Positions 33,389 through 37,522 of a DNA stretch of 37,522 nucleotides are shown here, piece by piece. The stretch lies in the NCBI GenBank assembly GCA_025938055.1, contig JAICQC010000003.1:1-37522 (forward strand), read 5' to 3'. Positions within the stretch are counted from its first letter, which is position 1. Each line of letters opens with the position of its first letter. Both the position numbers and the translations under genes were made by a program. Under the pieces are notes generated by a model, which was not told the origin of the DNA, did no database searches, and worked only from the letters and a program-made list of their open reading frames with translations. The stretch comes from Anaerolineales bacterium (GTDB lineage: Bacteria > Chloroflexota > Anaerolineae > Anaerolineales > Villigracilaceae).

Positions 33389-33880
33389 CTAGTTGATACT
33401 ATGAAGGCCAACTGTACGCCACATCACTCGCATCAGCGCGTGAGCGAAATCAGGCTTCAGGAATTGATTTGGACATGCGCCGGGTATTACTGTGATGTCA
33501 TTCTTGCGGCATAACTGCACAGCGTCATGTGAGACGCTTGTCATGCCTGCCGCCAAACCAGGCTTGGTGCCCATTAAGCAATGCATCCAGACGCGCTTGA
33601 TTCCAAGGGCTACGCACTGCTGGACAAGTTGCTCGGTTACTTTGGGACTGGCAAGAATAAAGACGGCATCGGGCTTATCGGGTATAGATATAAGATCTGG
33701 GTAGCACGTCATGCCATCATACGTGCTCATGCGTGGATTTACCGGATAGACTTGATAGCCGTTCTCTTTAAACTTTTTGAAAGCCAGGTTGCAGCCCGTC
33801 TCGCGCTGATCCGATACACCAACCACGGCAATCTTTTTCTGTGCGAGAAAGTCTTTTACGAGATTATCAAGATTAGACAT
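33389..33880 (-). CDS. CoA-binding domain protein (YccU-like)
   Basis: 163 residues, single CoA_binding_2 (Rossmann-type) domain: 'KKIAVVGVSDQRETGCNLAF', 'GYQVYPVNPRMSTYDGMTCY', 'PDAVFILASPKVTEQLVQQC', and 'GACPNQFLKPDF' near the end. Such small proteins are related to the CoA-binding part of succinyl-CoA synthetase, but their role is mostly unknown. AAGGAG precedes the ATG. It lies 15 bases after the CopD-like gene on the same strand. Confidence 0.88.
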   Translation of the reverse strand: MSNLDNLVKDFLAQKKIAVVGVSDQRETGCNLAFKKFKENGYQVYPVNPRMSTYDGMTCYPDLISIPDKPDAVFILASPKVTEQLVQQCVALGIKRVWMHCLMGTKPGLAAGMTSVSHDAVQLCRKNDITVIPGACPNQFLKPDFAHALMRVMWRTVGLHSIN

Positions 33881-33895
33881 ATGAACTCCTTCCCA

Positions 33896-34357
33896 TTATT
33901 CGAGCTGAGCGAGTGCTGTCAATAACAAAACCAGCACGCCCGAAATTGCCATCAGGTTGACATATAAGCGAAAGCGGAGCTTAGCCTGCTGGGCTCCGTT
34001 GTTCGACCGCATCATTGGTCCCACGCGCAAAATAGCATTGAACCAAAATCCCATGCCAATCATCCCCAAGATAAGCAAGTGCTTGATTAGCATCAAGATT
34101 CCCCAAAGGTTTCCGAAATCTGCAATTCCCAAATAATTCGAGTCGGCAAGTGTAAGATAGGTGCCAGTGAAAAAGAGGATGAAAAGAGAGATATACATCC
34201 AAGGTCTGCTACGTTTCGAGATTTCGCTGAGGACCGTCGTATTGCTCCTTGCCAATACAGGTAAGTAAATGAGGGAAAGCAGAAGGTGATGACCGATTAA
34301 GACGACTGTTCCCAAGGTATGTAACCACATAGACAAAGTGACCAAAACTTGTGACAT
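33896..34357 (-). CDS. CopD-like four-helix membrane protein
   Basis: 153 residues, four hydrophobic helices. His13 ('MWLHTLG') and His23-His24 ('IGHHLLL') in the first helix and 'MLIKHLLILG' in the third resemble the CopD/DUF-type copper-resistance membrane domain, where His residues may bind metal or haem. It starts 14 bases after crtI and is probably cotranscribed with it. The role is uncertain; a link to carotenoid synthesis is only by position. Confidence 0.65.
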   Translation of the reverse strand: MSQVLVTLSMWLHTLGTVVLIGHHLLLSLIYLPVLARSNTTVLSEISKRSRPWMYISLFILFFTGTYLTLADSNYLGIADFGNLWGILMLIKHLLILGMIGMGFWFNAILRVGPMMRSNNGAQQAKLRFRLYVNLMAISGVLVLLLTALAQLE

Positions 34358-34371
34358 AGTTATTTTCCGTT

Positions 34372-35862
34372 TTAATTTTTATCGTGTTGGTCATCTATGA
34401 TTCGTTCGGCAGCCAAGCGACCCGACACCATCGCTGTGGGAACGCCTGTGCCAGGGTGAGTGCTTGCACCCACAAAATAAAGATTATGGTATTTCAGATG
34501 TCTGTTGTGAGGACGGAAATACGCCAATTGCGTTAGGTTGTGGCAAAGACCGTGAGTCGAGCCTTTCATCAGGTTGTATCGTTTGCGCCATGATAGTGGC
34601 GTGTAATTGACCTCGAACTTGATGTGTGCTTTCAAGTCCCTGATTCCCAACATTCTCAAGCAGAGAAAGACATGCTGGCGCGCATGATCTCGAATTTCTA
34701 CCCAATCCCGTGATCCGTTGTCGCTGAGGTGCCCAACAGGGACAATCGCGATCAAGGTATCCTGTCCTTTGGGGGCCATAGAAGAGTCCAGCCGTGCTGG
34801 AGCATGAACATAAAGACTAGGATTGATAGGCAGGTCCAAGTGTTGGATGATTCTCTCGAAATTTTCGCGGTAATCGTCGGCAAGGAAGAGCATATGAGGA
34901 TGCAACTGTTCGTAGGATTTATCCACACCCCAAAAGAAACTAATGGCTGAGCAGGAGAACTGTTTATGTGCCAGGCGTTCCGCTTCGCCATCGGGCGGCA
35001 ACAAATTCTGATAGACGTAAGGCAGGTCCGCGTTGGCAAGGACAATGTCATATTTTATGTAACGACCACTAGTAAGCTCAATACCCTGAGCTTGATTCCC
35101 ATCTACTTCTATTCGATCTACGGACGTTCCAAACTGGAACTTTACACCCGCGCGGCGGGCTAGCTCCATCAGCGCTTCTACGATGGAATACATCCCGCCT
35201 TTGGAATACCAGACGCCATGTGCCAGTTCGGTGTAGGGCATCATTGAAAAGGTGGCTGGAGCCTCGAAAGGGCTCAAACCCATATATACATCTTGGAACG
35301 TGAAGGCTGCCTTCAAACGGGGATCATCAAAGTACACCGACATATTCTGGTAATGATTGATCAGCGGCTTCATACGAAATAGAAGTGGTAAGTTGCTAAG
35401 TTTGAAGAAATCAGCTGGTTTACGGAAATCTTGATTAACTAGCTTTTCCATTCCCAGATGATAATGTCGTTGACCTTCCTCCATATAACGCAGAAAACCA
35501 GAGAAACTGCCAGGCTCCATGGCTTCCAATTGCTCCTGCATCGTTTTCATATCAGAGGTCAAGGCCAGGTGTTGGCCATCGTCGAATATCAGCTGATAAG
35601 TCGGATCAACACGTTGAAGGTTCAACATTTCACGCAAAGAGACGCCTAAAGCCGCGAATTCTGCTTCATAGACTAAGGGCATAACGAGTAAGGTTGGTCC
35701 TGTATCGAAATGATGCCCGTCGCGGCTGAAGCGGTTGCAACGCCCACCCGGACGGGCGGCTCGCTCTATTACGGTAACATTCCAACCATAATGGGCAAGG
35801 TGAATTGCAGCTGTGATCCCACCGATCCCAGCGCCAATCACAACCACAGATTTTGGCTTCAT
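34372..35862 (-). CDS. crtI: Phytoene desaturase (CrtI type)
   Basis: About 496 residues, FAD-dependent, membrane-associated. N-terminal dinucleotide motif 'VVIGAGIGGITAAIHLAHYG' and 'IERAARPGGRCNRFSRDGH'; C-terminal CrtI signature 'YFVGASTHPGTGVPTAMVSG'. It should convert phytoene to zeta-carotene, neurosporene or lycopene; the number of steps cannot be told. ATG 35862 is preferred over ATG 35874 because GGAG lies 6 bases before it. The first ATG overlaps the crtB stop by one base, so the two are translationally linked. The paralogous 'CrtN/CrtO/CrtD' types are less likely next to crtB. Confidence 0.9.
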   Translation of the reverse strand: MKPKSVVVIGAGIGGITAAIHLAHYGWNVTVIERAARPGGRCNRFSRDGHHFDTGPTLLVMPLVYEAEFAALGVSLREMLNLQRVDPTYQLIFDDGQHLALTSDMKTMQEQLEAMEPGSFSGFLRYMEEGQRHYHLGMEKLVNQDFRKPADFFKLSNLPLLFRMKPLINHYQNMSVYFDDPRLKAAFTFQDVYMGLSPFEAPATFSMMPYTELAHGVWYSKGGMYSIVEALMELARRAGVKFQFGTSVDRIEVDGNQAQGIELTSGRYIKYDIVLANADLPYVYQNLLPPDGEAERLAHKQFSCSAISFFWGVDKSYEQLHPHMLFLADDYRENFERIIQHLDLPINPSLYVHAPARLDSSMAPKGQDTLIAIVPVGHLSDNGSRDWVEIRDHARQHVFLCLRMLGIRDLKAHIKFEVNYTPLSWRKRYNLMKGSTHGLCHNLTQLAYFRPHNRHLKYHNLYFVGASTHPGTGVPTAMVSGRLAAERIIDDQHDKN

Positions 35863-35873
35863 GTTTTTCTCCA

Positions 35874-36857
35874 TCAGCGCGAAATATTAGGCCACTTCAC
35901 TAAATACTTTCTTTTCGCATTCATGATAGACGAAAGGGTAAGCAGTCCAATTTGGCATTTCGTTCTTAAACTTCTTCGTTCCCGATATTCAGGGCGTAGC
36001 TTATATCCCTCCTGCTCGATGGTATCTAATAGCCATTCAAAGCGGGATAGATAAGCAAAGCCCGCTATCCTGCAGCGTGTCTCCTCCACCTGGGCAATGT
36101 AAGCTTTGCCTGTTTGGAAATACTGTCGTGCTAACTGTATCCGACTCTGTACCCATGCCCGATATGCCTTACTTTGTATATCGTGAGGTCGAATGCGTGC
36201 TGCCTTAAGTACTTCACAGGGAATGTTGTAGTAACCCGCCTGAACATCTTCATACGCGTCTCTCAACATGTGCACGACATGGGCACCGCACACGGCAAGA
36301 TAACGCGCTTCACAATGCGGTGAATAGGAGTCATGCCCAATGAAATAATGCATGGCCTCAGTCACCGCGCCTGCAAGGCAATTCGTATACTCATTTAATT
36401 CGGCTTCTGAAATCAACCTGCCTCGGCGTTCTGCATCGAATTCCATCACCTTCATCATATTTCGTAGATAGATTTGCAATCCGCTGTTATTCTCATGATC
36501 ATGCTGAACCAATTGGATCAGCATTTTTTCTTCTGGGGTTGGGTTCGGCAGCAACTTGCCCCGATAACAACTATCAAGTAAGGCTTTTTGTCGTTCGAGA
36601 AAAACAATTCGTTTTGGACTCAAGCCTGAATCCGAATCGACGATATCATCAACCCAGCGGAAGTAGGCATACGCGCAGTAGGCATCTAGGACGCGTTGGC
36701 GGTCAACCAGCAAACGAATTGTGTGATATGCCTGCTGGCTGGCAGCTCTGGTAATGGATCGAGCAAGTACTCTTGCTTCGAGAGTTAGGTTCTTTTGCTG
36801 GCTTATTTCCCTCATTCGATCATAGGCCATCCGATTGCTAACAGGTTGACCGTTCAT
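35874..36857 (-). CDS. crtB: Phytoene/squalene synthase family (CrtB)
   Basis: About 327 residues from ATG 36857 (MNGQPVSNRM), which has GAGGAG at good distance; the open frame extends to 36908 but without a ribosome site. Both Asp-rich motifs are present: 'YFRWVDDIVDSD' and 'HMLRDAYEDVQAGYYNIP'. It joins two geranylgeranyl-PP to give phytoene (squalene or dehydrosqualene are alternatives). It is the first gene of a four- or five-gene minus operon with crtI. Its promoter region holds the DosR-like element at 36902-36938. Confidence 0.9.
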   Translation of the reverse strand: MNGQPVSNRMAYDRMREISQQKNLTLEARVLARSITRAASQQAYHTIRLLVDRQRVLDAYCAYAYFRWVDDIVDSDSGLSPKRIVFLERQKALLDSCYRGKLLPNPTPEEKMLIQLVQHDHENNSGLQIYLRNMMKVMEFDAERRGRLISEAELNEYTNCLAGAVTEAMHYFIGHDSYSPHCEARYLAVCGAHVVHMLRDAYEDVQAGYYNIPCEVLKAARIRPHDIQSKAYRAWVQSRIQLARQYFQTGKAYIAQVEETRCRIAGFAYLSRFEWLLDTIEQEGYKLRPEYRERRSLRTKCQIGLLTLSSIMNAKRKYLVKWPNISR

Positions 36858-36901
36858 ATAAACACTCCTCGTGGCCCCCATTATCCTGCGCCTGACAGAG
36901 A

Positions 36902-36938
36902 TGGTCACGGGTCATTTGTCCCTTATAAAGAAGGATAT
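36902..36938. promoter_or_regulatory. Shared upstream element with DosR-like core (copy 2)
   Basis: TGGTCA-CGGGTC-ATTT-GTCCC, then GAAGGATAT 21 bases after the GGGTC start, as in copy 1. The core GGGTCATTTGTCCC (36909-36922) matches GGGACTTTAGTCCC at 11 of 14 places and is a near-palindrome. It is 85 bases before the CBS start at 36994 and 52 before crtB on the other strand. Confidence 0.6.
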
Positions 36939-36993
36939 CTGCCCCATCCCGACTTACGGATGAATGGAGATAATCCAATCAAAGAGTACTGCT

Positions 36994-37425
36994 ATGAAAA
37001 CCCAAATTGTTCGAAACTGGATGACCCCGAACCCGATTTCCGTCACTCCATAAACCACACTACCTGAAGCTCATCGAATGATGGTTGATTACAATATTCG
37101 TTTTCTTCCAGTGGTCAATAACAACAAATTGGTCGGTATCGTCACGCGGCGCGATATTAACCACGCTCAGTCAACGGCTGACAGTCCCTTGCATCCATAT
37201 GATTTAAACTGGATGTTAGTACGACTGACTGCTAGAGAATTTATGTCTCATGCTGTTGCCACTATTGCACCTGATGCCACCATCGGGGACACTGCTAAGT
37301 TGATGTTGGAGCATCAGATTGGCGGATTGTCTGTTGTAGAAGATAGCAAACTGGTTGGTAGGATCACCGAAACCGACATATGCCTGTCAGTAGTGCAACG
37401 AAACATGCTGTATAAAAATAACTAG
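36994..37425 (+). pseudogene. Two-CBS-domain gene interrupted by TAA
   Basis: From ATG 36994 the frame reads MKTQIVRNWMTPNPISVTP, then TAA at 37051-37053, then TTLPEAHRMMVDYNIRFLPV in the same frame and a full second CBS domain (FMSHAVATIAPDATIGDTAK, 'GGLSVVEDSKLVGRITETD'). The paralogue at 24874 has CAA (Gln20) at this codon, so one C-to-T change explains the stop. ATG 37078 could restart and would give 115 residues lacking half of CBS1. 'GLSVV' and 'GRIT' also differ from the usual 'GLPVV' and 'GIIT'. Upstream DNA is still conserved, so the loss looks recent. Confidence 0.7.
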
Positions 37426-37522
37426 ATACCAATGAGAGGGCACGCCTGTAGTTGCAAATAGGCGTCATCAGGCAGTTGGGAGTATCGAATATTCTTTATT
37501 AACGCCATATCACCAATAAAGA

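Noticed and set aside
1..37522. Reassignment of TAG as a sense codon, suggested by several TAG-interrupted genes
   Set aside because: Intact genes end in TAG (mrpC, multicopper oxidase, 9362 regulator, NuoEF-like, CoA-transferase) and other broken genes carry TAA or frameshifts. Genome-wide reassignment does not fit.
1..37522. CRISPR array, prophage or intact insertion sequence
   Set aside because: No regularly spaced repeats, cas genes, phage structural genes or transposase frames were seen.

Overview
The window looks like chromosomal DNA from a bacterium of the Chloroflexota, most likely an Anaerolineae-type lineage. This is inferred from gene content: DesK/NarL-type two-component pairs beside an ABC-2 exporter, a 7-gene Mrp antiporter, a CBS/GNAT protein and crtB-crtI. 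A GTCATTCTGAGCG-type intergenic repeat and small tRNA-like repeats also fit. No rRNA or complete tRNA gene was seen, so the placement is tentative. Several intact genes are interleaved with freshly broken ones, so parts of the window are decaying accessory DNA.

Layout. 1-5402 (+): Mrp (Mnh) Na+/H+ antiporter operon mrpA (5' end cut by the window), B, C, D, E, F, G. 5403-8099: operator-like palindrome, possible MarR remnant, a membrane-anchored multicopper oxidase, and a DinB-like gene broken by two in-frame TAG codons. 8100-9976: histidine kinase/response regulator pair. 9977-10934: candidate small RNA on the minus strand and a truncated CAAX-type membrane protease. 11104-14907: ABC-2 type exporter with a second kinase/regulator pair. 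14923-16156: two broken genes (unknown protein; MNT-type nucleotidyltransferase) and a second copy of the candidate small RNA. 16157-18776: lone receiver protein, GAF-containing kinase and divergent NarL-type regulator. 19252-24680 (-): focA, a fused NuoE-NuoF-like subunit, and an NAD-linked molybdenum formate dehydrogenase. 24874-30981 (+): CBS protein, CBS-GNAT acetyltransferase, alanine-dehydrogenase-like protein lacking two catalytic residues, acetyl-CoA hydrolase/CoA-transferase, carboxylate transporter, PAS-GGDEF cyclase. 31647-32801: zinc alcohol dehydrogenase. 32904-36857 (-): crtB, crtI, a CopD-like membrane protein, a CoA-binding protein and a chimeric hydrolase fragment. 36994-37425: second CBS gene with a nonsense codon.

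How it may work together (inference). The centre looks like a fermentation/redox module. FocA moves formate; FDH plus the NuoEF-like subunit couple formate to NAD(H); the CoA-transferase, carboxylate carrier and AlaDH-like protein handle small-acid/CoA chemistry; CBS domains, a CBS-fused acetyltransferase and a diguanylate cyclase add energy-state and second-messenger control. The two CBS genes share an upstream element with a DosR-like GGGTC-N4-GTCC core and identical internal spacing. One copy lies between focA and the CBS operon, the other between crtB and the second CBS gene. A common regulator is therefore plausible, and NarL-type regulators are encoded nearby.
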